Positions 1-8,706 of a stretch of DNA of 38,820 nt are shown piece by piece (position 1 is the first letter of the stretch; each line of letters begins with the position of its first letter). Below the pieces are notes generated by a model. The model saw only the letters and a program-made list of their open reading frames with translations, was not told the DNA's origin and did not search any database. This DNA comes from an uncultured Bacilli bacterium. GTDB taxonomy: Bacteria > Bacillota_I > Bacilli_A > RF39 > UBA660. The stretch lies in the NCBI GenBank assembly GCA_934098445.1, contig CAKOOW010000006.1:1-38820 (forward strand). Direction: 5' to 3'. The position numbers and the translations under genes are program-made.

Positions 1-679
1 TAATACTCTGATCTTCAATACTATTAATTAATCTTGATGATATTTTATTAGCATCTCTTAATTTCCAATCTAGGGTATCATTATTCCAAAGAATATAAGG
101 TCCTAGATTATAATTTTTGATAGTTTTCGTAATATTTCCATAGGGTGGTCTTACTAAAGTGGATTCATAACCAGTTAAGTTTTTAATATATTTTTTAGTC
201 TTAGTAATTTCTTCTTCCATAGTAGCTTGGCGCATTTTAGTAAATGAACGATGAGAATAACCATGAACTCCTATTTCATTACCATTTTTAATCGACTTCT
301 TTAAAACATCTTTATAATTAAGATTAAGCTTATTTCCGAGGACAAAAAAAGTTGCATTATAATTGTATTTTTGTAATAAATCGATGATTTCTTCCGTAAA
401 ACTACTAGGACCATCATCAAAAGTTAAAGCTACATATTTAAGGGGTTTCTTTTCTTTAATATTATCTTTTTCTTTATCATCAATATCATTATTTTCATCT
501 AGGATTTCATTTCTTTTAGAATTATCTTCTTCATTGGTAATTTTATCTTCTCTACTCGTCGTATCTATTCCTAGATTTTGATTATGAGTTACTGACTGTT
601 CAGATATTTTAACAGGATTTAAAAAAACTATAATCCCAATAAATATTAAAACAAGACTATAGCTAAGTAAATTTTTCAT
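1..679 (-). CDS. Polysaccharide deacetylase (NodB/CE4), 3' end cut by window
   Basis: Membrane-anchored deacetylase of the carbohydrate esterase 4 family, expected to remove acetyl groups from peptidoglycan or another cell-surface glycan. 226 codons are visible and no stop is reached before the window edge. An N-terminal hydrophobic helix (residues 4-20) is followed by an acidic, low-complexity linker (about 30-78). The NodB domain shows LTFDDGPS (metal-binding D88/D89), HGYSH (H139, H143), RPPYG (R177-G181) and WNNDTLDW (198-205), i.e. motifs 1 to 4. The ATG at 679 follows GGGTGAT. It is the last visible gene of the ylbL-HD operon, 43 bases after the HD gene. Exact substrate is not decided by sequence. 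Confidence 0.9.
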   Translation of the reverse strand, partial: MKNLLSYSLVLIFIGIIVFLNPVKISEQSVTHNQNLGIDTTSREDKITNEEDNSKRNEILDENNDIDDKEKDNIKEKKPLKYVALTFDDGPSSFTEEIIDLLQKYNYNATFFVLGNKLNLNYKDVLKKSIKNGNEIGVHGYSHRSFTKMRQATMEEEITKTKKYIKNLTGYESTLVRPPYGNITKTIKNYNLGPYILWNNDTLDWKLRDANKISSRLINSIEDQSI

Positions 680-722
680 CTAATCACCCATTTTTATTAT
701 GGGCTTATTTTTATTATTTATA

Positions 723-1322
723 CTAATCTTTACGAACGCGATGAGTACGAATGCCTACATAATTAGGTAGTTCTTTAAAATCTTTAAGAACAGATACGGA
801 AGCTTTTTTATCCATTGAAGTTACAATCCAACCTTCAAGATAGTGAGGAGGAATAATCGTAAGGGGAAACATATGATATTTAATACTATCAAGAATACGT
901 TTATTAACAAAGTCAGGGAAATATTTCTTGGCATTAAGAGCAGCTTCTTTGCCATGGACAAGTCCGTGCCATTCTTTGATATTTTTATGTTTTTTAAAAT
1001 ATCTTAAAAAATAAGTAGGGTCAAGGTCATATAATTCTTGATTAAATTGCCAAGCTTGGGGATAAAAGTCATGTAAAAGCCCAGCAATTGTCGCATCATA
1101 GACATTTAGATTATAAAATTTAGCCACTAAAAAGGATTTAAAAGAAACAATGATTGAATGTTCCCAGACTGAGTTCTCATGATGAAGGAATAGTTTACGA
1201 CGTTGAAATTCGTCATTCAAAAGAATAGGTTCAACTATCTTAAACCATTCATTAAAATAAGTACATTTATTAATAGGTTCTAAATCATTATAGACATCTT
1301 TATTATAATAACTGTTATTCAC
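723..1322 (-). CDS. HD-domain protein (predicted phosphohydrolase)
   Basis: 199-residue soluble protein with the HD-domain pattern: histidines near residues 47-55 (LHHENSVWEHS), the defining HD pair at H84-D85 (GLLHDF), and a later HGKEAA segment around 123 that could supply another ligand. This points to a metal-dependent phosphohydrolase. The substrate is unknown; the YqeK-type family is one possibility. I take the GTG at 1322 as start because AAAGGAG lies 7 bases upstream, inside the end of the ylbL gene. The genes overlap by 8 bases, so translation is probably coupled. The deacetylase gene follows. Confidence 0.75.
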   Translation of the reverse strand: MNNSYYNKDVYNDLEPINKCTYFNEWFKIVEPILLNDEFQRRKLFLHHENSVWEHSIIVSFKSFLVAKFYNLNVYDATIAGLLHDFYPQAWQFNQELYDLDPTYFLRYFKKHKNIKEWHGLVHGKEAALNAKKYFPDFVNKRILDSIKYHMFPLTIIPPHYLEGWIVTSMDKKASVSVLKDFKELPNYVGIRTHRVRKD

Positions 1323-2322
1323 TTTCTAACTCCTTTATTGCTTCTTTAAGACTAGATACAGAGATTATTCTAATATTAAATTTATAATCTTTTGCTACTT
1401 CCTTAGCTTCTTCATAATTATCTTTAGGAACTAAGAAGATATCAGCCTTATTTTTAACCGCCCCGATTAATTTATATTTAACGCCCCCAATAGCGCCGAC
1501 GGTGCCATCAGGCGCTATAGTACCGGTACCAATAATCTTTCGACCCTTAGCAAGGTCTAGGGGACTAATAGCATCATAGATACTTAAAGACATCATTAAG
1601 CCGCCAGAAGGACCAGATTCATTGGTCTTAGCTTGTAATTTTATTTGAGGCTCAGTCGTTACTTCATTAACATTGGTTAGGGATACGCCAATTAGTTTCC
1701 GACCATCTTCTTCATAAACCCTAGATTTTACGGTAATAAGATTATCTTTTCTTACGACTTCTAAGGTAAGGTAATCCCCTACTTCTTTAGTAGCTACTAT
1801 TTTCTTAATTGATTCAATATCACTAATATCTTTACCCTCTACTCTTTTAATTTCATCAAATAATTTAAGTTCGGTATCACTACTATCTAAATAAGTTATA
1901 ATATGTCTCGTACTTGTAATGGTATAGGGTTTACCAGCCTCTTTAAAAGCGGCAATTTGGGCATTACTAATAGATTCTTCCATACTAAGTTTTTCTCTTT
2001 CATTAGCATCTTTAATTGACTCATCATCATACTTAATTTGGTCTTTACTAACTAAATCCCAATTTTTATTTAAATAACTTAAACCGACAAAGAAGGGGGA
2101 TGCTTTAACGACACTAACATAAGCCATTCCCAAAGTTCCATTAATCTCTTCTTTCGTATTATCCACGGTAACACGATCACTTAAATCAATAAAAGAACCT
2201 GGAGTATAAATGACATAGGGAGTATCAATCCAAAAAAGAGTAATTATTCCCAGGGTAAATATTATATAACCAAGATTTTCTTGGATAATTTTTTTTACTT
2301 TTGCATAGTATTTATTAGTCAA
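1315..2322 (-). CDS. ylbL: YlbL/SepM-type PDZ-Lon membrane serine protease
   Basis: 335-residue membrane-anchored protease. One N-terminal helix (about 17-31) is followed by an extracytoplasmic domain with a PDZ segment (about 150-205) and a C-terminal Lon-type proteolytic domain. The Ser-Lys dyad is readable: S239 in GPSGGLMM and K284 in GGVKYKLIGA. In relatives (Bacillus YlbL, Streptococcus SepM) it trims or quality-controls secreted peptides and membrane proteins. The start is TTG at 2322, preceded by AAGGTGAT at proper distance. ylbJ lies divergently 42 bases away; both belong to the same neighbourhood in Bacillus subtilis, which supports the assignment. Confidence 0.88.
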   Translation of the reverse strand: MTNKYYAKVKKIIQENLGYIIFTLGIITLFWIDTPYVIYTPGSFIDLSDRVTVDNTKEEINGTLGMAYVSVVKASPFFVGLSYLNKNWDLVSKDQIKYDDESIKDANEREKLSMEESISNAQIAAFKEAGKPYTITSTRHIITYLDSSDTELKLFDEIKRVEGKDISDIESIKKIVATKEVGDYLTLEVVRKDNLITVKSRVYEEDGRKLIGVSLTNVNEVTTEPQIKLQAKTNESGPSGGLMMSLSIYDAISPLDLAKGRKIIGTGTIAPDGTVGAIGGVKYKLIGAVKNKADIFLVPKDNYEEAKEVAKDYKFNIRIISVSSLKEAIKELESE

Positions 2323-2340
2323 ATTGAATCACCTTACTTA

Positions 2341-2369
2341 ATTATACCAAAAAAGGATAAAGATATGAA
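2341..2369 (-). promoter_or_regulatory. Sigma-A type promoter of the ylbL operon
   Basis: On the minus strand TTCATA (2369-2364) is separated by 17 bases from TATAAT (2346-2341), which is preceded by TGG, an extended -10. Transcription would start near 2334, giving a leader of about 12 bases before the TTG start of ylbL. The -35 box overlaps the first codons of the divergent ylbJ gene. Confidence 0.6.
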
Positions 2370-3216
2370 ACGAAATTTATTTATTATACTTTGTTGTCTA
2401 TTTATAGTTTACTTATTATTTACAAATACTAGTATAGTTGCCAATTCTATTTTAAATAGTTGTAAGCTTTTTATTACCAAGGTCTTTATTTCTTTGTTTC
2501 CAATGTATATTTTAAGTAAAGTCTTAATTAATTATAACTTTCCCTACTACATTTATCGGTTAACAAAGTCAAATTATCTTTATATCTTTCTTTTAAGTCT
2601 TTTAGGTGGAAGTCCTAGTAGTTATATTATTCTTAATGACTTAGTTATTAAGGGTACAATTTCAAAAGAAGATGCTAATTCTTATATAATGGCTAACTTC
2701 TTTCTTAATCCTCTCTTCTTGTATACGATGTTAAAACTATTCTTACCACTTAATATCGTCTTTAAGATTATATTTATCTCTTATTTTAGTAATATCTTAT
2801 TATATTTTATTCATAAGACTAAAGGTAAACCTTTAAAAAGAAATAAAGAAATTCCTTTAGGAGATTTACTAGTAGAGGAAGTTAATAATGCTAAAGACAT
2901 CTTTTTAAATGTCCTAGGTATGATTATTCTTTTTAATCTTTTAAGTCTTTTAATTCCTAAAGATTTGGGCTTTTTAGTAGGTATTTTAGAAGTCAGTAAT
3001 GGTCTTAATTATTTAGTTACTTTAAATACTTCTTTGATGTCTAAAAGTATGCTAGCTTTAATCTTTATTAATTTTGGTGGTATTTCTATCTTTATGCAGA
3101 TTAAAGCAGTTTTAAAGAATAGTTATATCTCACTTACTAGATATATCTTAGGAAGATTTTATGCCTCTTTTTTAAGTGTTAGTATCTTTTTACTTAGTTA
3201 TTTTCTTGGACTTTAA
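2365..3216 (+). CDS. ylbJ: YlbJ-like sporulation membrane protein
   Basis: 283-residue polytopic membrane protein. Hydrophobic segments cover most of the chain, separated by a central basic-acidic loop (about 150-175). It fits the YlbJ / nucleoside-recognition (Gate) family, with the LLGGSPSS and INFGGISI segments I recall as typical. In Bacillus, YlbJ is a mother-cell protein needed for spore wet-heat resistance and spore integrity. An upstream in-frame extension to 2281 is open, but I place the start at ATG 2365 after AAAAGGAT; the extension would run antisense into ylbL. It ends 23 bases inside the convergent gene 3194-3688. Confidence 0.78.
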   Translation: MKRNLFIILCCLFIVYLLFTNTSIVANSILNSCKLFITKVFISLFPMYILSKVLINYNFPYYIYRLTKSNYLYIFLLSLLGGSPSSYIILNDLVIKGTISKEDANSYIMANFFLNPLFLYTMLKLFLPLNIVFKIIFISYFSNILLYFIHKTKGKPLKRNKEIPLGDLLVEEVNNAKDIFLNVLGMIILFNLLSLLIPKDLGFLVGILEVSNGLNYLVTLNTSLMSKSMLALIFINFGGISIFMQIKAVLKNSYISLTRYILGRFYASFLSVSIFLLSYFLGL

Positions 3217-3688
3217 GTTCATATGAGGCATAATAATCACTTATTAGGGAACTAGCAGGAATAAAGAGTTTTACTTCATACATATCAGTAGTTTCTTTAT
3301 AGCTAGGAGCCTCTACTAAGGTATAGCAAGAATTATTATAAGTATAAGAACTTAAATTCTTAATAGAGGTATTATTAATATTAAGACGCAGATTATCATT
3401 TTTCTTTCCACAAAGAAGAATTTTATAAGAAGTATCTTTACTATTATTAGTAATGCCAATGATATTTCCTTTCTCTTTAAAAGAATCAACATCAGTAAGT
3501 TTAGAAAGGTCACGTTTAATTTCCGGAGCAATATCAATAACTAAATTAGAAGTAGTATAAACATTACTCATATTTTTCTTATAAAGATAACTAGCAATAT
3601 TAAAAGCCACTATTATAAAGATTAAGGTAATGATTAAAGACTTTAAAAACTCATTAAAAATATAATTATTTAAGATTTTCGGATACAT
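3194..3688 (-). CDS. Hypothetical single-pass membrane protein
   Basis: 164-residue protein I do not recognise. After a short N-terminal segment there is one strong transmembrane helix (about 15-34), then an extracytoplasmic domain rich in N, S and Y with two cysteines (near 95 and 122) that could pair. The ATG at 3688 is chosen because AGGTGG sits 5 bases upstream; a GTG nine bases earlier would lie inside that ribosome binding site. Its 3' end overlaps ylbJ tail to tail. It lies downstream of mtaB with a 35-base gap, so co-transcription is likely, but no functional link is evident. Confidence 0.7.
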   Translation of the reverse strand: MYPKILNNYIFNEFLKSLIITLIFIIVAFNIASYLYKKNMSNVYTTSNLVIDIAPEIKRDLSKLTDVDSFKEKGNIIGITNNSKDTSYKILLCGKKNDNLRLNINNTSIKNLSSYTYNNSCYTLVEAPSYKETTDMYEVKLFIPASSLISDYYASYELKVQENN

Positions 3689-3723
3689 AACTACCACCTA
3701 TCATTATAATCAGTATAGCATAT

Positions 3724-5001
3724 TTATTTTACGATGCCTATAACATGATCATTAAAAGCCTGGGTAATCGTAATATCATAAAACTTATTATGTTCAAGAG
3801 TTTTATTTACCAAAACTTTTAAGTAAGTCGAAGTATGGCCAAGGGAAGTATCATCTTTTACTTCTTCAATTAAGACGGGAAAAGTCTTACCAATTTGATC
3901 TTGGTTATAGATAAGTTCTAGTTCATCAGATAAAGCAATTAGTCTTTTAGCCCGCTCTTTTCTGATGTTTACGGGTACTTGATTAGGCATTTTAGCAGCC
4001 ACTGTTCCGGTTCTTTCGGAATAAGGAAAAGTATGAATTTTACTAAAACCAACAGTCTGGCAAAAATCTAAACATTCTTCAAAGTCACTTTCCGTCTCAC
4101 TAGGAAACCCGGTAATAACATCGGTAGTAATATTAATATCAGGAATACATTCTCTAATCTCTTTAATTTTCTTTAAGAACTCACCCTTATTATATTTTCT
4201 ATTCATAAGTTTTAATATCTTATCAGAGCCCGATTGTAAAGGAATATGCATATGATGACAAACTTTAGGATTAGTCTTTAACATTTCCATAAATTTTTCA
4301 TCTAATTCGGTTATTTCAATACTAGATATACGAATGTTTTTTAAGCCGGCAATTTTTGACATAGCATTAATTAAATCTGTTAAATCATGGTCGGTACCAC
4401 GACCATAAGAACCGGTATGAATTCCCGTTAAAACGATTTCTTGATGGCCGTTATTAACTAGGTTTTCGGCTTCTTTTAAAGCCTCATTAAAATTCTTACT
4501 TCGGATATTTCCCCGCATATAAGGGATAATACAATAAGTACAAAAATTATTACATCCATCCTGAACTTTAATAAATCCTCTAGTATGAGTTGTAAACTTA
4601 TCAACTTCCATATCTTCAAAGTCTAAATCTCTTGTCCCGGCAAAATAGGTATACGGAGTCTTATCAATTAAATAGTTATTAATAAGACTAACTATCTTCG
4701 ATTTACCATTATTCCCAATTAGAATATCAATATTTAAATCTTTTAACTCTTCTTGATGATTTTCGGCTGAACAACCACAGACCACTAAAATTCCCGAAGG
4801 ATTTTCTCTTTTTGCATGGCGAATTAGTTTTCTTGATTTACTATCAGCCATATTAGTCACAGAACAGGTATTAATGATAACAATATCACTCTTAGCATCC
4901 CCTTCTACTAGTTTATATCCAGCCTCAAGGAGATGCTCTTGCATCACTTCTGATTCATAAGTATTTACTTTACATCCTAATGTTATGATTTTAAAGGTCA
5001 T
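3724..5001 (-). CDS. mtaB: MtaB-type tRNA t6A37 methylthiotransferase
   Basis: Radical SAM enzyme that converts t6A37 to ms2t6A37 in tRNAs reading ANN codons. The N-terminal MTTase domain begins TLGCKVNTYESE, the form typical of MtaB (YqeV) rather than MiaB, and has further cysteines in NTCSVT and VCGCSAE. The radical SAM cluster motif is DGCNNFCTYCIIPY (C-x3-C-x2-C). A TRAM-like end (IGKTFPVLIEEV onward) binds RNA. ATG 5001 is chosen because AGGG lies 6 bases upstream; an ATG at 5013 is in frame but has only a weak AAGAAAG. The gene has its own promoter at 5045-5073. Confidence 0.92.
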   Translation of the reverse strand: MTFKIITLGCKVNTYESEVMQEHLLEAGYKLVEGDAKSDIVIINTCSVTNMADSKSRKLIRHAKRENPSGILVVCGCSAENHQEELKDLNIDILIGNNGKSKIVSLINNYLIDKTPYTYFAGTRDLDFEDMEVDKFTTHTRGFIKVQDGCNNFCTYCIIPYMRGNIRSKNFNEALKEAENLVNNGHQEIVLTGIHTGSYGRGTDHDLTDLINAMSKIAGLKNIRISSIEITELDEKFMEMLKTNPKVCHHMHIPLQSGSDKILKLMNRKYNKGEFLKKIKEIRECIPDINITTDVITGFPSETESDFEECLDFCQTVGFSKIHTFPYSERTGTVAAKMPNQVPVNIRKERAKRLIALSDELELIYNQDQIGKTFPVLIEEVKDDTSLGHTSTYLKVLVNKTLEHNKFYDITITQAFNDHVIGIVK

Positions 5002-5044
5002 ATTATCCCTCATCTTTCTTGTTATTTTTCTTTCTAGTAGCTGT

Positions 5045-5073
5045 ATTCTATCTTAGGGAAAGCTACAAGTCAA
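5045..5073 (-). promoter_or_regulatory. Sigma-A type promoter of mtaB
   Basis: TTGACT (5073-5068), a 17-base spacer and TAGAAT (5050-5045) on the minus strand. The predicted start point near 5038 gives a leader of about 37 bases. The region 5074-5293 upstream holds no gene that I can see. It has an inverted repeat TTACTTA/TAAGTAA (5123-5129 and 5138-5144) and a short AACTTC/GAAGTT hairpin (5175-5190) of unknown role, possibly a weak terminator for queH. Confidence 0.7.
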
Positions 5074-5293
5074 TCGTTTTTAAGTATTTTTAGAAAGTTT
5101 TTAAACTCTTCTAGACTTCCTATTACTTAGTTAATTATAAGTAAATAGATGGTTAATTGCAAGGAAAAATTTTAATAACTTCTAAAGAAGTTTATCTCCC
5201 ATTAAAAACGCTTCTAAATTAAATTTCTTTATCTTTTAATCTCTTATCTAAATACTTATAAAATACTAAGTAAAGAAAAAAGAAACCAGAAAT

Positions 5294-5914
5294 CTAGTTA
5301 TCTTTACTTATACTTTTTTCTTTAGAAAAGATAAATCCACAGAAGTTTTGTCTATATAAGTTATATTCTTTTGATAGTTCAATACTTCTTTGATAGCCAT
5401 TATTCTTTTTAAAGTCACTAGGTAGATAAGGAATATCTATTTTCTTACTAAGAGCATAACCAATATTATTAAGGACTTGACTATCCTTTAGAGGGCTTAA
5501 AGTAAGAGTAGTAGCAAAGTAATCATATCCTAGTTCTTTCGCTTTTAGAGCCGTATATTCCATTCGAAGATTATAACATTTAAGACATCTTTTTCCCCGT
5601 TCCGGCTCTTTTTCCAGTCCTTTAGCAATCTTTATAAACTTTTCATGATCATAGTCACAATCAATGATGTCTATTTTATTTTGATGGGGATAATATTCAA
5701 TAAATCTTATTTCTTCTTTTTTTCTTTTTAAATACTCTTCATAAGGTTCAATATTAGGATTATAATAAAGAATAGTAATATCAAAATAAGGAGTTAATTT
5801 CTCAAGACAAGCACTACTACAAGGAGCACAACAAGAATGCAATAAAAGTCTTTTTATTTCTTTTTCTTTATCTATAATCTCCCACATTTTCTTATCATAA
5901 TTAATTTTCATCAT
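5294..5914 (-). CDS. queH: Epoxyqueuosine reductase QueH (DUF208)
   Basis: About 207 residues. QueH reduces epoxyqueuosine to queuosine in the tRNA wobble base, replacing the cobalamin-dependent QueG. The family signature HSCCAPCSSACLEKL is near the N terminus; KRCLKCYNLRMEYTA in the middle gives the second cysteine pair, and LTLSPLKDSQ follows. The C terminus reads NFCGF, where relatives I recall often have CGC, so one cysteine may be replaced here; I am unsure how essential it is. An open frame extends 29 codons upstream into divIB, but AGGAG 7 bases before the ATG at 5914 fixes the start, giving a 14-base overlap with divIB. Confidence 0.88.
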   Translation of the reverse strand: MMKINYDKKMWEIIDKEKEIKRLLLHSCCAPCSSACLEKLTPYFDITILYYNPNIEPYEEYLKRKKEEIRFIEYYPHQNKIDIIDCDYDHEKFIKIAKGLEKEPERGKRCLKCYNLRMEYTALKAKELGYDYFATTLTLSPLKDSQVLNNIGYALSKKIDIPYLPSDFKKNNGYQRSIELSKEYNLYRQNFCGFIFSKEKSISKDN

Positions 5915-6653
5915 TAGAGCTCTCCTTACTACCAAACTTACTAAAGAAAACATTACTAGTCCCCGAATCAAAGTTATAAGTTCCTTTAACACTAGAATCA
6001 AAACTATCCATCGTTTTACTAACTATCTTTAAGTAATTATTAAATTTATCGATATTAATGGCATTTATCACTGCTATATTAGAATCATTCATATAAAAAG
6101 TAAAGCGTTTATCATCAATTATAGTCCCATTTTGACTAATAGTAGGAGTATATTCGATTTCACTTATCATTTCTAAAAGATTAGTTTTTACTTTACTTAA
6201 AGCCGTAACTAGATATTTTTGAGTCTCGATACTTATATTATTCTTTAAAGTTGGCATAGAAATAATATCTAAGTCTATATTTTCATAGGTATTATTTTGA
6301 TCTGTTATAATCTTACTAGTATCATTTAAGTAAAGAAGGGGTTTTTCTTCTTCAACAATTATTTTTAAAGTACCATTTAATTTCTTTAGAACTTTAGTTT
6401 TATTAAGTAAAGGAATATTATTAATAGTATTTTCAATAGTCTTTTTATTAATATCTTTATAATAAGGATAGTCTTTTAAATTACTCTTTCTTATAATTTC
6501 ACTATCTTTTATATAAGTATTACCTATTATTAAGATGTTTTTAACTCTTAGATTTAAAAGAAATATAATAAAGAGTATAATCCCTAGTAGAAAGATAAGA
6601 AGAGTAAAGACTCTTTTTTTATTTAATTTACGATGTTTCTTCTTTTTATTCAT
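5901..6653 (-). CDS. divIB: Cell-division protein DivIB/FtsQ
   Basis: 250-residue bitopic protein of the divisome that bridges early and late division proteins at the septum. It has a basic cytoplasmic N terminus (KKKKHRKLNKKR), one transmembrane helix (about 15-36) and a POTRA domain right after it (VKNILIIGNTYIKDSEI). A beta domain follows and the tail is serine/asparagine rich. Length and order match FtsQ/DivIB. The position after murG-murB is the arrangement seen in Bacillus (murG-murB-divIB). The ATG at 6653 overlaps the murB end by 8 bases, with GTGGG as ribosome binding site. Confidence 0.85.
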   Translation of the reverse strand: MNKKKKHRKLNKKRVFTLLIFLLGIILFIIFLLNLRVKNILIIGNTYIKDSEIIRKSNLKDYPYYKDINKKTIENTINNIPLLNKTKVLKKLNGTLKIIVEEEKPLLYLNDTSKIITDQNNTYENIDLDIISMPTLKNNISIETQKYLVTALSKVKTNLLEMISEIEYTPTISQNGTIIDDKRFTFYMNDSNIAVINAINIDKFNNYLKIVSKTMDSFDSSVKGTYNFDSGTSNVFFSKFGSKESSNDEN

Positions 6654-7533
6654 AAGAATCCCACTTTACTATTTCTTGTTCTAAGATTAAATCGATGTTA
6701 TCTTTTTCTTTAATGATTTTTTTAATATAGCTGATAAGGTTAATAATGTCTTTAGAAGTAGCCTTATCTTCATTGATTATAAAGTTGGCATGTTTAGTAG
6801 AAACGGTGGCACCACCTTCTTTATAACCTTTAAGATTAGCATCTTCAATTAGTTTTCCCGCTGGTAGGTCTTTACTAGGATTACGGAAGACCGATCCCGC
6901 TGAAGGATAACTTAGGGGTTGCGTTTTTAAGCGTCTTGTTAAACGGTCATTCATAATTTTAAGAGAAGTTTCTTTATCACCAGGTTTTAATTTTAAATGA
7001 GCCGCAATGATGATATATTGGCGTTTTCCTTGAAAAAAACTAGTTCGATAACCATAGTTAAGTTTACTCTTCTTTAGGGTTTCTAGTTTGCCATTATGAA
7101 GAACAATTATCTCTTCTAAATAGTCATAGATAGCTTCATTATAAGCACCGGCATTCCCGTAAATAGCGCCCCCTAAAGTGCCAGGAATACCACTAGCCCA
7201 CTCTAATCCTGCCATATTATTTTTAACACAAAAATTAACAAGTTTAGGTAGCATAATGCCACTATAGGCAATGATGTCGGTAGGACTTTTCTTAATCACC
7301 TTATCTAAATTTTTCATATTGATAACTAAACCATCAAAGTAACCATCTAATATCACATTCGAGCCATTACCTAAAACAAAATATTTAATTTGATGATTTA
7401 TAACATAAGTAAGTAAGTTTTCTAAGTCTTTTAGGGTTGCCGGATGGGCCATATAATGGCATCTAGCTTCTACCCGATAAGTATTATAATCTAACAAATT
7501 CACATTTTTCTTTAATTCACACTTTTTATTCAT
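6646..7533 (-). CDS. murB: UDP-N-acetylenolpyruvoylglucosamine reductase MurB
   Basis: 295-residue FAD enzyme that reduces UDP-GlcNAc-enolpyruvate to UDP-MurNAc with NADPH, the second committed step of peptidoglycan precursor synthesis, in the cytosol. Visible motifs: FVLGNGSNVI (FAD pyrophosphate binding), SGIPGTLGGAIYGNAGAY, NYGYRTSFF, and PSAGSVFRNP with the catalytic serine. The glutamate motif LEQEI is near the end. The pattern fits type II MurB enzymes of Firmicutes. The ATG at 7533 overlaps the murG stop (ATGA), indicating translational coupling. Confidence 0.95.
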   Translation of the reverse strand: MNKKCELKKNVNLLDYNTYRVEARCHYMAHPATLKDLENLLTYVINHQIKYFVLGNGSNVILDGYFDGLVINMKNLDKVIKKSPTDIIAYSGIMLPKLVNFCVKNNMAGLEWASGIPGTLGGAIYGNAGAYNEAIYDYLEEIIVLHNGKLETLKKSKLNYGYRTSFFQGKRQYIIIAAHLKLKPGDKETSLKIMNDRLTRRLKTQPLSYPSAGSVFRNPSKDLPAGKLIEDANLKGYKEGGATVSTKHANFIINEDKATSKDIINLISYIKKIIKEKDNIDLILEQEIVKWDSYE

Positions 7534-8606
7534 TTCTTAATAAGCTCCTTAACTGCTTCATAAATAATCTTAGTACTATCTAGAGTATTTACTTTACTTA
7601 AATTATTCTTTATCTTTTGATACTTTTCTTTATCATTAAGAAGATCTTCAATTGTCTTCTTAATATTATCGGTACTAAGATTTTGTTCTTCTAACATAAT
7701 AGCCTCATCATTATCAACTAGAGCTTTGGCATTAAAATATTGATGATTATTGGCAACATAAGGACTAGGTATTAAAATACTAGGAATATTTAAGGCTTTA
7801 ATTTCAGCGATAGTGGAAGCACCGGCTCTGGCGACTAGAATATCGGCACTTTTTAAAAGACCACTTAAATTGTCTAAATAAGGTAAGACCAAAACATTCT
7901 TAGGATACTTAGTCTTGGCAAACTCAGGATATAAGGCTTTACCCGTAATATAAACGATTTGATATTTAGCATTTTCTAAAGTACTTAAATATCCGGTCAT
8001 TATCTTATTAACGGTGGCACTTCCTAGAGAACCACAAACCACAACGACTAAGGGTAAAGACTCTTTAAGTCCTAGGGAGGTCTTGGAGATTATAGGGGTA
8101 TTTAGAGCTCTTATTCCCGTGGGATTACCTGTATAAATAACCTTCTTATTAGGAAAATACTTCCTAGTCTCAGGAAAAGAAACCCCAATTATATCGGCAT
8201 ATTTACTTATCATTTTATTAGTTTTTCCGGGAATAGCATTCTGTTCATGGATAAAGGTCTTAATATGTTTGGCTCTAGCAGCCATTAAGACGGGATAAGT
8301 AACATATCCTCCTACTCCTAAGATAACATCAGGCTTAAACTCCTCTATGAGTTTCTTTACTTCTTTTTTAGCTTTTACAATCAAAAAAACATCTTTAATA
8401 TCTCTTAGAATATTTTTAGTTAAGCCATAGATTTCAATGCCATAATAGGGAATATTTTCTTTAGGAACTATATCTTTTTCCATTCGATTCTTAGTCCCAA
8501 TATATAATACTTCTAAAGATTTATCATACTTTTTAAAACCTTCTATTATGGACAAAGCAGGATAGATATGGCCCCCTGTTCCCCCAGCACTTATTATAAT
8601 TCGCAT
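7530..8606 (-). CDS. murG: UDP-GlcNAc:lipid I N-acetylglucosaminyltransferase MurG
   Basis: 358-residue GT28 glycosyltransferase that turns lipid I into lipid II on the inner face of the membrane. It starts with the donor-fold motif ISAGGTGGHIYPAL, then has GVGGYVTYPVLMAA and HEQNAIPGKTNK, then the C-terminal UDP-GlcNAc-binding part VVCGSLGSATVN and ARAGASTIAE. Full length for the family. AAGGTGAT lies just before ATG 8606. It heads the murG-murB-divIB-queH operon; a -10 hexamer TATAAT is at 8634-8629. Confidence 0.96.
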   Translation of the reverse strand: MRIIISAGGTGGHIYPALSIIEGFKKYDKSLEVLYIGTKNRMEKDIVPKENIPYYGIEIYGLTKNILRDIKDVFLIVKAKKEVKKLIEEFKPDVILGVGGYVTYPVLMAARAKHIKTFIHEQNAIPGKTNKMISKYADIIGVSFPETRKYFPNKKVIYTGNPTGIRALNTPIISKTSLGLKESLPLVVVVCGSLGSATVNKIMTGYLSTLENAKYQIVYITGKALYPEFAKTKYPKNVLVLPYLDNLSGLLKSADILVARAGASTIAEIKALNIPSILIPSPYVANNHQYFNAKALVDNDEAIMLEEQNLSTDNIKKTIEDLLNDKEKYQKIKNNLSKVNTLDSTKIIYEAVKELIKK

Positions 8607-8628
8607 ATAATCACCTTTTTCTTAATAC

Positions 8629-8634
8629 ATTATA
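8629..8634 (-). promoter_or_regulatory. Candidate -10 element of the murG operon
   Basis: Minus-strand TATAAT, 22 bases upstream of the murG start. A -35 is poor (TTCTTA at 17 bases) and would lie next to the terminator of the preceding operon, so this is a tentative promoter. Confidence 0.4.
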
Positions 8635-8657
8635 CTACATAATAATGGTTTTAAGAA

Positions 8658-8687
8658 GAAAAAAAGACTTAGAAGTTTTCTCCAAGT
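8658..8687 (-). terminator. Terminator of the DUF3419-DUF1848 operon
   Basis: On the minus strand ACTTGGAG and its complement (with G-U pairs) form a hairpin at 8687-8667 with an A-rich loop, followed by CTTTTTTTC. It lies about 20 bases after the stop of gene 8707-9111 and separates that operon from murG. Confidence 0.7.
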
Positions 8688-8706
8688 AATTTTAGTAGTC
8701 AAGATA

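Noticed and set aside
363..581. Plus-strand reading frame opposite the deacetylase linker
   Set aside because: A serine/leucine-rich shadow of the acidic linker; the minus-strand gene carries clear catalytic motifs.
5915..6001. 29-codon N-terminal extension of queH
   Set aside because: It lies entirely inside divIB; the ATG at 5914 has a well-placed AGGAG and gives the usual QueH N terminus.
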